From assembly GCF_030151085.1 (NCBI RefSeq), contig NZ_JASLER010000023.1, positions 1 to 54,168 of the forward strand: a stretch of 54,168 nucleotides of DNA, in the 5' to 3' direction. Position numbers and translations under genes: made by a program. Below the pieces are notes generated by a model. It was not told where the DNA came from, did no database searches, and saw only the letters and a program-made list of their open reading frames with translations. Source of the stretch: Bacteroides sp. (lineage in GTDB: Bacteria; Bacteroidota; Bacteroidia; Bacteroidales; Bacteroidaceae). Shown here in pieces: positions 8,571 through 20,200 of the stretch (its first letter is position 1; every line of letters begins with the position of its first letter).

Positions 8571-11500
8571 ATGAATTTCAAATCTATACTATGCCTTATT
8601 TGTCTGGGGGTATCCATGATATGCCACGGGCAGACCGGAAGATTATTTACTGTTGACAACGAACTGTCAAGCAGCATGATTAATACCGTTTACCAAGATA
8701 AAAACGGAATTATCTGGATTGCTACAGAAGATGGTCTGAACCGATACGACGGAGCTAAATTTACCATTTACAAACACGATAAAGAAAATGAGCATTCACT
8801 ACTCAACAATTATGTACGCTTCCTCTTTGAAGATAGCCACCGACATTGTTTTGTCGCTACCCTGAGTGGACTGCAAAGTTATGATTCCGCCACAGATCAG
8901 TTTACAGATATTCCGCTGATACAAGAGAATGGTGAGCCTACCACAGCAAATGTAGGCACCATGATTGAACGCAGCAATGGAGACATATTTGTAGGAACCG
9001 CCGGTCATGGCATCTTCAAAATTACAGGAACAAATGGTAAACTGGTAGCCAAGCATGTAGATGACCTTATCTCCAGTAGCATTGTCAATCAGATGCACGA
9101 AGACGAGAAAGGGAATCTATGGATCAGTACCGGTAATAAAGGTCTTTTTTGCATTACTCCGAATAAACAAGTCCTGAATTTTCTTACAGAGATCAATGAC
9201 ATGGGAATCTCCATCACTAGCATCTGTGAAGATGGAACGGGCAATATTTATGTAGGGACACTGGGCAAAGGTTTATTCCGGTACAATAGCAGCAAAGCCA
9301 CTTTCGAGCCTACTATCTCCCCATCTTATCCTGATCTGCCTATTAAAACTCTTTATCTGGCAAGTCCCGATGAAATATATATCGGTACCGATGGAAACGG
9401 TATGAAGGTATACGACATCAAGAAAAAGGAAATTGTGGAAGGCAAACTGAATGTCACAACTTTCGACCTCAACAAATCAAAAATTCATTCTATAATGAAA
9501 GACCGGATAGGAAATATCTGGTTAGGATTCTTCCAGAAAGGTGTATTACTTATCCCTGCTGTAACCAATGCATTCAAGTATCTAGGCTATAAATCTGCAC
9601 AAAAAAATGTAATCGGTTCAAGCTGCATCATGTCTGTCTGTAAAGATCACACGGGTACTTTATGGGTAGGTACGGACAACGATGGTTTATACAAGGTAAA
9701 TGACAACGGAGAACGAGTAGCACACTATGTTCACTCTAATGACGCAACGTCGGTTCCCTCGACCATTATGAGTATATATGAAGATTCCAAGCACAACATC
9801 TGGCTAGGTTCATATATGCAGGGAATGGCAAAGCTAGACCCGCAAACCGGACGCTGCCAATACATCCAACTCGCAAATTATAATTCCCAATCCAGCAATA
9901 TGCGTGTTTATTGTTTCACAGAAGACCACCAGCAGAATCTTTGGATTGGCACCATGGGGTCGGGACTTTATCGTATGGATCTCAATACAGGTATCACCAC
10001 CCGCTGCAAAGTCGGCGAACCGGGCGTTCAATATGATAAAGCTGCCAATATACTGCCCAGTTTATGGGTAACCAGCCTGCTGCATTCTAAAAATGAAAAG
10101 CTCTACATCGGTACTTATAACGGTCTGTGTTGCCTGGATTTGAAAACGATGAACTTTGCTTCAACCTTCCAAAATAACAGACTATTTCCCAACTCCGTGA
10201 TTTATGCGCTTTGTGAAGACAATGCCGGCAATCTCTGGATAGGGACTTCCGAAGGTTTAAAATTTCTGAATCCTACCACCCGGGAATCTCACGATTATAC
10301 CATCAAAGACGGATTGCCGGGTAATGTGATTTGTGCTATCGTAGAAGATAAGAATAACGAAATATGGATTAGTACAAGTTATGGCGTAGCTCGCTTTAAC
10401 CCTGAGCACAAGAATTTTATCTCCTATTATGCCAATGATGGATTACAAGGCAATGAATTCAGTAAAGGAGCCGTTTATGTTGACCACAAAGGAGAAATTA
10501 TATTCGGAGGAGTCAATGGAGTTACTTATTTCAATCCCCAGGAGATAACCAGTACTACTTCTAAACCCAGTATCTACATTACCGGATTCTACATTCATGA
10601 TGAAAGTGTTAAGAAAGGAATGAAATCGGGTGGAACAGAAATAGTAAAAGGTTCTGTAATGGATGCAGACAAGTTCCATCTCTCCTACAAAGATAATTCT
10701 TTCAGTGTTGAATTCTCAACAATGGAATTCAGTAACCCGGAACGTATCACCTATATGTATGCCATCAATGATGAGCATTGGATTACTTTACGTCCCGGAA
10801 TCAACCGGATTTCATTCAGCGACCTGGCACCGGGAATCTATAAATTCAGTGTAAAAGCCAAGGATTATATGACGTATTCCGATACCAAACAAATCACTAT
10901 TATCATTTCACCGGCATGGTATGACTCTTTCTGGGCCAAATGCATCTACGCTTTAATCGTATGTGCAATTATCTACTTCATTATCATTCAAATCCGTCAT
11001 CGTTATCGAGTACGTCAGGAGATACTGGAGCATGTTCATGCCGAACAAATCAATGAAGCTAAATTGCAGTTCTTTATCAACATATCCCACGAAATCCGTA
11101 CACCGATGACACTCATCATCAGTCCGCTGCAAAAACTAATGGCAGCAGATAAAGATAGCGAACGGCAACGGACTTATCATGCCATTTACAGGAATGCAGA
11201 ACGTCTTCTACGCTTGGTAAATCAGCTAATGGATATCCGTAAGATTGACAAGGGGCAAATGTTACTGAAGTTTCAGGAAACAGAGATTGTAGGTTTTATC
11301 CGTGACTTGTATAGTAGCTTTGAATATCAAGCCAATACTAAGAAAATAGCACTTAATTACAAACCCGAAGTAGAAGAGCTGAACACTTGGATAGATCCAA
11401 AGAATTTCGACAAAATCATTCTTAATGTATTGACCAATGCACTTAAATTTACTCCGGAGAATGGTGAAATAAATATTTATCTGCGTACATGCAAAAACGT

Positions 11501-12665
11501 AGATAAGTCTGCATCCATACAACATTATTTTGAAATCGTAATAGAGGATAACGGTATCGGAATCAATGAAAAAGAGATCGGACATATCTTCGACCGCTTC
11601 TACCAGATACGTAATAATATCAATAATTCCGGTGTAGGAACAGGTATCGGTTTACACCTGACACGTTCATTGGTAGAACTGCATTATGGGACTATTGAAG
11701 CAGCAAACAATACGGATAAAAGTGGTTGTCATTTCACTATTCGTTTGCCTCTAGGTAAAGAACACCTGAAGGTGGAAGAGATTGAGGAACGTACTTCCAA
11801 TACTCCACAAGTGACACACATCACTTCTACCGAACCCGTCCCTGTTCCTGAAGTCAATAATGATGAAGAAAAGATACGCTCCAAGAGCAAACACCGCATA
11901 TTAGTAGTGGAAGACGACGAGGAGATACGGAAATACATTTGCCGTGAATTATCTGCCGACTTCCATACTTCAGAAAGTATCAATGGCAAGGAAGCCCTTG
12001 AAAAGATATTAAAAAAAGCACCGGATTTAATTATCAGTGATATCATGATGCCGGAAATGGATGGACTTACCCTCTGCCGTAAAATCAGGCAGAATGTTAC
12101 CATCAATCATATTCCCATTATTCTGCTTACTGCCAAAACCAGTGAAGAAGATAACTTGGAAGGACTCGATACAGGAGCGGATGCCTACATCGTAAAGCCC
12201 TTCAGTATAGACATACTGAAGAAGACCGTAGAAAACATCATCAAACGACGTGAATTACTACGGAATAGCTTTAGTGGAAAGCAAGAGCAAACAGATAAGA
12301 TGCAGAAAATCGTTGTCAAATCACCGGACGAGAAACTGATGGAGCGTGTCATGCATGTTATCAATACGCAACTAAGCAATCCGAACCTCAGTGTAGAAAT
12401 GATTGCCAGTGAAGTGGGAATCAGCCGCGTACATTTACATCGTAAACTAAAAGAATTGACTAATCAATCTACCCGAGACTTTATCCGCAATATTCGCCTG
12501 AAACAAGCGGCAACTCTGTTGGCAGAAAAGCATCACAATATTACGGAAGTGGCAACCATGACCGGCTTTGCTAATATGACTTATTTTTCTACGGCGTTCA
12601 AGGAATTATACGGTTTTTCGCCTACTGCCTATATGGAACAGCATCAGGAGATGGATAATCACTAA
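8571..12665 (+). CDS. Hybrid two-component system regulator (HTCS-1), probable xylan sensor
   Basis: One-polypeptide sensor and regulator of 1364 aa. Order: signal peptide (about 1-21); periplasmic two-component propeller repeats (about 25-680, many G-IWIGT-like blade motifs); Y_Y_Y domain (about 700-780); one transmembrane helix (about 788-810); histidine kinase with His840 in NISHEIRTP, N-box NVLTNALKF and G-boxes DNGIGI and GTGIGL; receiver domain with Asp1157 in IISDIMMP; AraC-type helix-turn-helix (about 1260-1360). Such proteins bind oligosaccharides in the periplasm and activate polysaccharide genes. It follows the GH67 gene and probably controls the xylan operon, the second SusC/D pair and GH115, whose promoters share one operator array. 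Domain call is firm; the regulon is inferred. Confidence 0.95.
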   Translation: MNFKSILCLICLGVSMICHGQTGRLFTVDNELSSSMINTVYQDKNGIIWIATEDGLNRYDGAKFTIYKHDKENEHSLLNNYVRFLFEDSHRHCFVATLSGLQSYDSATDQFTDIPLIQENGEPTTANVGTMIERSNGDIFVGTAGHGIFKITGTNGKLVAKHVDDLISSSIVNQMHEDEKGNLWISTGNKGLFCITPNKQVLNFLTEINDMGISITSICEDGTGNIYVGTLGKGLFRYNSSKATFEPTISPSYPDLPIKTLYLASPDEIYIGTDGNGMKVYDIKKKEIVEGKLNVTTFDLNKSKIHSIMKDRIGNIWLGFFQKGVLLIPAVTNAFKYLGYKSAQKNVIGSSCIMSVCKDHTGTLWVGTDNDGLYKVNDNGERVAHYVHSNDATSVPSTIMSIYEDSKHNIWLGSYMQGMAKLDPQTGRCQYIQLANYNSQSSNMRVYCFTEDHQQNLWIGTMGSGLYRMDLNTGITTRCKVGEPGVQYDKAANILPSLWVTSLLHSKNEKLYIGTYNGLCCLDLKTMNFASTFQNNRLFPNSVIYALCEDNAGNLWIGTSEGLKFLNPTTRESHDYTIKDGLPGNVICAIVEDKNNEIWISTSYGVARFNPEHKNFISYYANDGLQGNEFSKGAVYVDHKGEIIFGGVNGVTYFNPQEITSTTSKPSIYITGFYIHDESVKKGMKSGGTEIVKGSVMDADKFHLSYKDNSFSVEFSTMEFSNPERITYMYAINDEHWITLRPGINRISFSDLAPGIYKFSVKAKDYMTYSDTKQITIIISPAWYDSFWAKCIYALIVCAIIYFIIIQIRHRYRVRQEILEHVHAEQINEAKLQFFINISHEIRTPMTLIISPLQKLMAADKDSERQRTYHAIYRNAERLLRLVNQLMDIRKIDKGQMLLKFQETEIVGFIRDLYSSFEYQANTKKIALNYKPEVEELNTWIDPKNFDKIILNVLTNALKFTPENGEINIYLRTCKNVDKSASIQHYFEIVIEDNGIGINEKEIGHIFDRFYQIRNNINNSGVGTGIGLHLTRSLVELHYGTIEAANNTDKSGCHFTIRLPLGKEHLKVEEIEERTSNTPQVTHITSTEPVPVPEVNNDEEKIRSKSKHRILVVEDDEEIRKYICRELSADFHTSESINGKEALEKILKKAPDLIISDIMMPEMDGLTLCRKIRQNVTINHIPIILLTAKTSEEDNLEGLDTGADAYIVKPFSIDILKKTVENIIKRRELLRNSFSGKQEQTDKMQKIVVKSPDEKLMERVMHVINTQLSNPNLSVEMIASEVGISRVHLHRKLKELTNQSTRDFIRNIRLKQAATLLAEKHHNITEVATMTGFANMTYFSTAFKELYGFSPTAYMEQHQEMDNH

Positions 12666-12671
12666 TAAAAG

Positions 12672-12708
12672 ATAAGTCAACTAACTTATTGCAAGTCAGT
12701 TGACTTAT
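12672..12708. terminator. Bidirectional terminator between convergent HTCS-1 and GH43
   Basis: An 11-bp perfect stem (arms 12672-12682 and 12698-12708, ATAAGTCAACT and its complement) with a 15-base loop lies between the two stop codons, flanked by A-rich and T-rich bases on either side. Confidence 0.7.
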
Positions 12709-12732
12709 TTATCTTTCAATGGAAAAGTACTC

Positions 12733-14340
12733 CTATTGGCTAGAGATGGGCAAGGAATCTCTTTGGTAGTTGAAGTAATCGATATCTACATATCCTCCCG
12801 GTTCTTGGGTAGCATAATTGTAAATAGCAAAACGACTGCCCATAAAGTGTTTCCTGTAATCATATATCATTTGAAAGTCGGTACCTATTTTTATCCAGTT
12901 CTTGTTATCCAAACTGTAATAAAATGTAGCAATATCCTTTTTCGGGCTAAAATCGCAGTCTATACGCAAATATACAATATCCTGCTTCAACTCAACACGT
13001 TCTTTTTCATCTTTATCGATACCCAAAATCACTCTTTCATGTTCTCCCAAATAAATAACACTTATTGACATGGCCAGATATTTCTTACCGTCTTCCTTAA
13101 GTACCGATAGCAATCCTGCATGACCATTAAAGGCACTAAATCCTGCTATATCACCATCCTTCATTGCAGAAACATCCATTGAGATGGTTCCAGTACATTT
13201 AGGACCTTCGGTACGTTGTGACAAAGTGTTACGGGCTTCAAATACATTATCAACCACTTTACCGGTTTTCAGACGCATATATCCGGGACGTTCTGTAAGC
13301 GACCATAAACGGTTGTCCGGATTATGATTCCATTGCCAGTTATAAGGCAGTTTAGTTTCCTTAAAATCATCGCTAATGACTAATGATTTCTCCGGATATC
13401 CGCTAACCGGCTTTTTCATGACTTTGGCTACTTTACCCTCGTTATCTCCCAACATAGGCCACCCGTCTTCCCAACGACAAGGCATAATTACAGGCGTACG
13501 TCCAACAGCACCATGATCCTGAAATAAAAAGCCATACCAATCACCGTCTTTCGTATCGACAATACATCCCTGTGCAACTCCTGCTCCTGCCAAGTCAATT
13601 GTATCAGAAAGTATGACTTTCGATTCATAAGGTCCTTCTATCTTGTCGGAACGGAAACAGAGTTCCGTACGGATACCGCCCTGAGGCCACCATATCAGAA
13701 ACATGTAATACTTACCATTAAGTTTCATCAAATGGGTTCCTTCCAATAATCCGGGATATCCCATTTTATCACCATCAATCACTTCTACATTCAGTCCTTC
13801 AGGTTGCACATCAGACAAATCATCCTTAAGCTCCCTGATACGTATCTTCCCGCCTCCATGCGCCAGATACACTTTCCCATTGTCATCGAAAAGTAAGGAA
13901 GCATCATGATGACCGGCATTCAACTCGCCAATCTTCTTCCACTTTCCTGCAGGATTATCCGTAGAATAAATATAAGATTTCGAAGGTCTGTTTGTAGCAA
14001 AGAAAGCATAGAATCTGCCATTATGATAACGCAAGGAAGACGCCCATTGTCCATGGCCATACACTGTTCCCCCTTCAAGATCATACAACGGGCTATCTTT
14101 ATTCTCATCAAACAAGTAACTAATAATCTCCCAGTTTACCAAATCTTTCGATCTCATCACCGGAGCTCCCGGCATCAGGTGCATAGTGGTACTAATCATG
14201 TAATAATCATTATCTACCCTAATTACATCGACATCGGGAACATCCGCAAAGATTACCGGATTTGTAAATGTTACTTTTTCTACCTTCGCCGCACTACAAC
14301 TCATCAAGATGCATGCAACTAAAACAAATAAAATTTTCAT
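12733..14340 (-). CDS. GH43 beta-xylosidase-like lipoprotein with C-terminal lectin-like domain
   Basis: A 535-aa exported GH43 enzyme. Lipobox LMSC puts the anchored Cys at 15. The propeller domain (about 22-320) shows probable base Asp36 in ADVPDVDVI, modulator Asp146 in GHHDASL and acid Glu200 in PGLLEGTH. Residues about 330-535 look like the concanavalin-type beta-sandwich common at the C-terminus of exo-acting GH43 xylosidases (PGYMRLKTG, FSAFNGHAGL). This pattern resembles subfamily 12 enzymes. It ends the SusC operon; its ATG overlaps the previous stop as ATGA (14337-14340), indicating translational coupling. Action on xylo- or arabino-oligosaccharides is inferred. Confidence 0.85.
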   Translation of the reverse strand: MKILFVLVACILMSCSAAKVEKVTFTNPVIFADVPDVDVIRVDNDYYMISTTMHLMPGAPVMRSKDLVNWEIISYLFDENKDSPLYDLEGGTVYGHGQWASSLRYHNGRFYAFFATNRPSKSYIYSTDNPAGKWKKIGELNAGHHDASLLFDDNGKVYLAHGGGKIRIRELKDDLSDVQPEGLNVEVIDGDKMGYPGLLEGTHLMKLNGKYYMFLIWWPQGGIRTELCFRSDKIEGPYESKVILSDTIDLAGAGVAQGCIVDTKDGDWYGFLFQDHGAVGRTPVIMPCRWEDGWPMLGDNEGKVAKVMKKPVSGYPEKSLVISDDFKETKLPYNWQWNHNPDNRLWSLTERPGYMRLKTGKVVDNVFEARNTLSQRTEGPKCTGTISMDVSAMKDGDIAGFSAFNGHAGLLSVLKEDGKKYLAMSISVIYLGEHERVILGIDKDEKERVELKQDIVYLRIDCDFSPKKDIATFYYSLDNKNWIKIGTDFQMIYDYRKHFMGSRFAIYNYATQEPGGYVDIDYFNYQRDSLPISSQ

Positions 14341-15254
14341 GTGGGTTTCCTTTTATCATTTTCCATTCTTATCCAGTCATCAATAATCTCTTGTTCAACT
14401 GCCGTTTTAGGTACTTTATACAGAAATCCTTCTACCCGATAGTCAACACCATTTTGGGTGTATTCATACCAAATATCAAAAAGCTTTATATCCGGCAAAT
14501 AAGTACCTCCTCCACTCTTCAGTTCAAATTTATTCCAACTTGACATCGTCACTGTATTGTCTTGTTCATTTACAGTCAGTGTCATGGTTGTAGTTTGCAG
14601 GTAATCGAGATTCTCATTAGAGTCGTGGAACATCCTCACAGTATTGGCATTCGTCGCTGTCAATCCCCTGTATAATAAGTAAGGAGCTTCTGATTTATCT
14701 TGCAGATTCTTCTTGGTTCCATTCATATAATAATTTCCCGAATATTCATTAACCAACTTAACACGGGCAAGTAAAACCGTATCTATGCTAGTCCTCTTCT
14801 CATAACCGGAAACACTTTTAATACTGAAAGGAAGCATATAAAGAGAATCGCAATGAAGCTGTTCCGGATAAATATAGATAGGAAGCAAGCCTGTAGCTTG
14901 TCCCACTTTTATCGTTATTTCACTTTGTGGATACTCATAAGCACTTTGCGGAAGATGTCTGTTCTGAATAGCGGTAACTGACAAATTCTCCTTGTTGTAT
15001 CTATCAATCAGCCCTTCTTCTTCCTGAAGTGTAACCTTAATATCATTACCCGGATAATGGGATCCGCTTATAGAAACGGAAACGTAAATAGTATCCTTGT
15101 CGTATGAGTAATTCACATATTCATCTTTCACCAAATCAATGGAACGGGTTAAGTATATAAACCTGTCGTATTGTTCCTCATTGATTGGGTATTCACTGCA
15201 TCCTGCTATAAAAAACATAGCAATAAAGCACAAAATGGATTGTATGGTTTTCAT
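14337..15254 (-). CDS. DUF1735/DUF4361 surface lipoprotein (probable glycan-binding protein)
   Basis: A 305-aa lipoprotein (lipobox IAGC, Cys19). The N-terminal part (about 30-165) resembles the BT_3987-like DUF1735 fold, with a SEITIKVGQ strand block and the following LLPIYIYPEQL. The C-terminal part (about 170-295) resembles DUF4361, beginning EYSGNYYMNGT and including LFDIWYEYTQNG. Such proteins sit after susD in many loci and act as accessory surface binders, not enzymes. Lies 36 bp after susD and overlaps the GH43 start by four bases. Ligand unknown; xylan-related from context. Confidence 0.75.
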   Translation of the reverse strand: MKTIQSILCFIAMFFIAGCSEYPINEEQYDRFIYLTRSIDLVKDEYVNYSYDKDTIYVSVSISGSHYPGNDIKVTLQEEEGLIDRYNKENLSVTAIQNRHLPQSAYEYPQSEITIKVGQATGLLPIYIYPEQLHCDSLYMLPFSIKSVSGYEKRTSIDTVLLARVKLVNEYSGNYYMNGTKKNLQDKSEAPYLLYRGLTATNANTVRMFHDSNENLDYLQTTTMTLTVNEQDNTVTMSSWNKFELKSGGGTYLPDIKLFDIWYEYTQNGVDYRVEGFLYKVPKTAVEQEIIDDWIRMENDKRKPT

Positions 15255-15290
15255 TTCATTGTCTTATTTAATATAAATAATAATACCCTA

Positions 15291-17273
15291 TTATCTCCAA
15301 CCAGGATTCTGAACCAATTTATAATTTTTGTCCATAACGCTTCGTGGTATAGGATAAAAATACATCTTCTGACTGAACGTACGACGATAAATTTTTTGTT
15401 GGTCAAGAACAACCGGCGTATAAAATTTCTCGCGTTCACTGGTACGTGCGGCTACATTACATCCCATCATGCGAGTATCAATACGCTCCTGTGCAATGCC
15501 CCAACGACGTAGATCGTGATATCTGTGAGACTCAAAAGCAAATTCTACTTGGCGTTCTTGCTCTATAAGTTGACGCATACGTGTTTTGTCTCCCGCATCG
15601 GCAGTGGTAATTCCCGGAAGTCCCGCCCGATAGCGCACCTGATTGAAGCAACGTACCATTTCATTAATATCACGGCTAACCGTAACATCATCATCGGGGT
15701 TATCCGGATTTTTAGTATCAGTATAGTTACCTTCCATTTCATTCATGGCTTCTACATATCCTAACAAAACTTCAGCATAACGTATAACAGGCATTACTTT
15801 CTTTGTAATCAGATTGCCAGCTCTGAGATGATCTTCTTGGTGTATAAACTTACGGCAAGTATAACCTGTATGGTTATAGTCTGAAGGAATACTTCCTGCC
15901 GCCCCGGTACCATCCTTGTAATATGTTACTTCATAATTGATCAAAGAAGAATTTTCCGTATAAGAAGTACCAGGCCAAATACAATGATTATATCCTATAG
16001 AAGCATAGAAACGCGGTTCTCGATTTACATCACGTTTGGCAACATTAGCTCCAATGACATAATTTCCCGAGAAGTTAATCCGATTACCAATAGGTTCCCA
16101 AGAGCGTTCTTGCTCCGTACCTTCATTATATTGCCTACCGTCCGCCCACCGATATTGTTCAACCATTGCCAGCGGAATGTTGAAACCATTAATACCACTT
16201 AAACTGGTCGGTGTTCCTAAACGTATTGTCTCAGTATTCCATACGCGAACATAATAAATAAGTTCTTGGTTTTGAGAAGAAAACGTTGTTCCATCGAATA
16301 TATCTTTGTAAGAAAGATAGGGATCAATATCTCCGGCACCATCCGGGAAGGCAGCAGCAGATACTGTCTTTGGTAATGGCAATGTGTTATCTTCACGGGG
16401 TACGGTATGCAGTTTATAGAGATTCAAGTTCATTACTTCTTTGAAAGCAGCTGCTGCTTTCCCCCAGCGTTCCGGCTCATATTGTTGTGAAATAAAGTTT
16501 TTTCCATCCGTACGTACCCAACTGCTATAACGTGTATTTCCATTATACCAGGGACTGGCTTGATGAAGACGCATACGTGCCCGCAATGCAAGTGCCGCTC
16601 CACTAGTAGGTGCATATTCAAAAGCAAGCTCACGCACCGCAGGTAAAAGTTCTGCCGCCTTTTCCAAATTCTGACATATATACTCAGCACAATCATCCCA
16701 AGTATCCCGCTCCTGCATAACCTTCTCAGCCGGGGTATCAGTATCAAAAGCATTTTCAGGTAGAACTGGTATGGGACCGTAATGTCTTAGTAAAGTGAAA
16801 TAAAAATATGCGCGCAGAAAATAAACCCGACCTGCATAGTCACGCCGTTCCATGTCGGATAGCTCTTTACACTCATTAATACGCCCAATTACAATATTGG
16901 TTTTACGAATCCCTTTGTACATTTTACTCCATAAGTCACCAAAAGCCCAATGTTCAGGAGTGACATCGTCCAGCAGCAAATACATACCAGTTTGACCACC
17001 ATCTTCCCAAGAAGCAAACCACTCATCCGCTGCTTGTCCGGCAGGTGTCGAAGCAGAGCGATGCGGACTTTCTTCAGTCGGCAAAAAAGGAAGTATGCCG
17101 TTGACATATTCCATTAGTTTTATTCTGGAACTGAATACCGAGTCGATCGTAGTACGGTCATAGATATATTCATCTATGTCCAAATAGCCCTGACAAGAAT
17201 GAAATGTCATGCTCAACACAAACATGATCAAAAGCAAACCGGTACTTATGATTGATAATCTATTTTTTTTCAT
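15291..17273 (-). CDS. SusD/RagB-family outer-membrane lipoprotein (pair 1)
   Basis: Surface lipoprotein that caps the SusC channel and binds incoming glycan. It is 660 aa with a lipobox ending at Cys27 (FHSC). It shows the SusD-like N-terminal region with TPR helices (YFLRAYFYFTLLRHYGPIPVL) and the C-terminal family block (QVEFAFESHRYHDLRRWG), and ends YFYPIPRSV...QNPGW, the usual RagB/SusD ending. Starts 12 bp after the SusC stop, so cotranscribed. It differs clearly in sequence from the second SusD in this window, so the two pairs probably take different oligosaccharides. Confidence 0.95.
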   Translation of the reverse strand: MKKNRLSIISTGLLLIMFVLSMTFHSCQGYLDIDEYIYDRTTIDSVFSSRIKLMEYVNGILPFLPTEESPHRSASTPAGQAADEWFASWEDGGQTGMYLLLDDVTPEHWAFGDLWSKMYKGIRKTNIVIGRINECKELSDMERRDYAGRVYFLRAYFYFTLLRHYGPIPVLPENAFDTDTPAEKVMQERDTWDDCAEYICQNLEKAAELLPAVRELAFEYAPTSGAALALRARMRLHQASPWYNGNTRYSSWVRTDGKNFISQQYEPERWGKAAAAFKEVMNLNLYKLHTVPREDNTLPLPKTVSAAAFPDGAGDIDPYLSYKDIFDGTTFSSQNQELIYYVRVWNTETIRLGTPTSLSGINGFNIPLAMVEQYRWADGRQYNEGTEQERSWEPIGNRINFSGNYVIGANVAKRDVNREPRFYASIGYNHCIWPGTSYTENSSLINYEVTYYKDGTGAAGSIPSDYNHTGYTCRKFIHQEDHLRAGNLITKKVMPVIRYAEVLLGYVEAMNEMEGNYTDTKNPDNPDDDVTVSRDINEMVRCFNQVRYRAGLPGITTADAGDKTRMRQLIEQERQVEFAFESHRYHDLRRWGIAQERIDTRMMGCNVAARTSEREKFYTPVVLDQQKIYRRTFSQKMYFYPIPRSVMDKNYKLVQNPGWR

Positions 17274-17285
17274 GATTCATCTTTT

Positions 17286-20200
17286 TTAAAATTTCAGTAG
17301 AGCTTGAAGTGTATAAACACGTTGTAATGGGTATCTCATGCCTTTATCTTTTCCTTGAGCGGGATCATAGAGTCCTACTTTATCCCAAACATGCAAGTTG
17401 TCGCCGATAAAACTTAAAGTGGCACTTTGCAAACCAATACGTTGTAACCATTTTGTTTTCAACTGATAAGACACCTGTACGTTTTTCAAACGGATATAGC
17501 TACCATCGACCATCCAAAAAGTAGATTGTTGATAGTTGTTTGCATTACTTCCATATGATAAACGTGGAAAGCGTGCATTGGGATTCTCTGTTGACGGATC
17601 ACCAGAGAATGATGCCGGAGTCCAACGATTCTTCTGGTCGGCTACCATTTGCAGCACATTTCCTGTACTTTCTCCTAAGAATGGGAAATAACCTGCACCG
17701 CCATAAAAATAGCTAACCCGTCCCATACCTTCAAAGAAGATATTGATATTCCAATTTTTCCAATTGAATTCAGCAGCAAAGCCATAATTCAAGCCGGGAT
17801 CCTGACTGTTTTTAAGTGGAACTGCATCATCCCAGTTAATCTGTCCATCTCCATTCACATCCCTATATTTTATATCACCCGGTCTTACATCATTGGAGAA
17901 AGTTTGTCGGGGACTATTAAGTATCTCGTCCTCATCCTTGAAAAGTCCTTCGGCAATCAGTCCACGATTAATCCAAGCCTGATACCCTACAGCTGTTTGA
18001 TAGGGATAACGAATCGTATTTTCTTCGAACTTCAATACCTTATTATCTGAAAGGGTTAGATTGGCACGTAATACCAAATAGGTGTCTTTATTTAACGGTT
18101 GGGTATAAGATATATTACCATCGATTCCTTTACTTTCCATTTCACCCACATTGGCCCAAGGCAAGGATACCAAACCCATTTCTTCAGGTACACTTGCTCG
18201 CTGTTGGAAAATACCGGTACGTTTATCTTTAAAGATATCCACTGTCAGGTCAATACGTTGATTGAACATCTTAAAATCAAAACCCAAATTAAACTTTTTC
18301 GATTTTTCCCATCGCAAGTTACTAGCACCTACTTGAATTTCATCAATGGTACCGGCAGATGGATTCCAATCAGTAGTTGCATTTTTCCGTTCCATAATAG
18401 TCAGATAAGGGAAACGTACAGAATCATCCCAGGTAAGTTTATCATTACCTACCACTCCATAGGAAAGTCTCAACTTTAAGAAATCGATAAAAGGCATATT
18501 ATCTTTTACGAATTGGTATTGAGAAGGTACCCACGCCAATGATACAGCCGGGAATACTCCAAACTTCTTTCCATTTTCGAAAGCTTCAGAACCAGTATAT
18601 CCGATATTTCCTTCAACCATATAGGTATCTTTATAAGAATAAGTGGCACGAGATGATAGTGCTACATACCGTCTAGGAATAGCTGTAAGGTCAGTATAGA
18701 ATTCGGAACTACTTTTGTCTTCTAAGTTAAAGTTAAGCAATCCTGTAACCCGGTGATCTCCAAAGGCACGTTCGTAATTGGCACGTGCTTCAAAATAATA
18801 GGTTTTCTTCACCTGCGTCCAATGGCTATATTCAGGATCAGCACCTTCCACTGTTGTTTTCATATCCAACTCTCCATCACGTTTTCTACCGGAAGCATAA
18901 TATAAGGTGGGAGTCTTGCTACGATAAGAAGTCATTTCATTATCAGCATTCATGTGGAAAAGCACACTAGCTGAAAGTCCTTTGGTCAGCTTACCCAAAT
19001 CCTGACGGAATTGGACATTCAATTTGTTTGTATTTCGGTAGAACTTCCGGTATCCGGTATAATTAAGCAATACATACGGACTTTGTTGGTCATTGTTACG
19101 TCCATAAGCCGGCAACTGCCCCGTTGTATATACAAGTGGTACAGTTACAGGGGTCATATTCGCTTGAGCTATCCATAGCAAATCACTATTATCTCCGTAT
19201 CCGGGGAAATTTTGATTGACAATAACAGTTTCAAGTCCTAACACAAGATTCGTAGTCGGTGTCATGTTTACATCTACATTCGCCCGGAAGTTGTATTTAT
19301 TGTAATTGACATTCGTATTATATGGGTTTACACCTTTATCTTGTTTAAATAATGCATCTTTAGTTTGAATGCCCAAACTTAAATAATAACGGGCATTAGG
19401 TCCTCCACCCGATGCACTAAGATGATGCTGCTGGTTCCAAGTATAATCTCGGAGAATCACGTCGCGCCAGTTTATGTTTGGATATAAGTCAGGATCCAAT
19501 CCGGTTTCAAAAAGAGACAACTCAGCATCAGTATATATAGGACGTTGGTCGCGTACAACCCGCGCCTCGTTAGCTAAACGAGCATAGTCATGTGCATCTA
19601 CATATTTGGGCATACGGGGAGAATGGGAGAAACTGACATTACTTTTGACATCTATCCTAAGTTTTCCTGCTACGCCTCGTTTGGTCGTTACAAGTACAAC
19701 TCCGTTAGCACCTTTCATACCATAAACCGCCGTTGCCGAAGCATCCTTCAGAATAGAGAAGCTTTCAATATCAGCCGGATCCAAATCATTCAAATTTCCT
19801 TCAACTCCATCAATTAAAACAAGCGCCGATGAACCTGCACCAAATGTACTGATACCACGTATCCAAAATTCAGAGAAATCATTTCCTGGTTCCCCACTAC
19901 GGGTGATAGCAATGATACCCGGCACACGTCCGCCAAGCATATTGCTTACAGAAGATGAAGGAACCTGCAAATTGGCTACCTCCACATTTGTCACGGCTCC
20001 GGTCACAGAAACTTTACGTTGGGTACCACGGCCTACTACTACGACTTCATCAATCATATTAGCTGTTTCCTTTAAGGTAATACTCATACGTTTATCAGTA
20101 TTATTGACACGAATTTCTGCGCTATCATATCCAATAAAAGAGAAAACCAATGTTTGTCCCTTTTTCAATCCAGTTACTTGAAATCTTCCGTCTAAATCAG

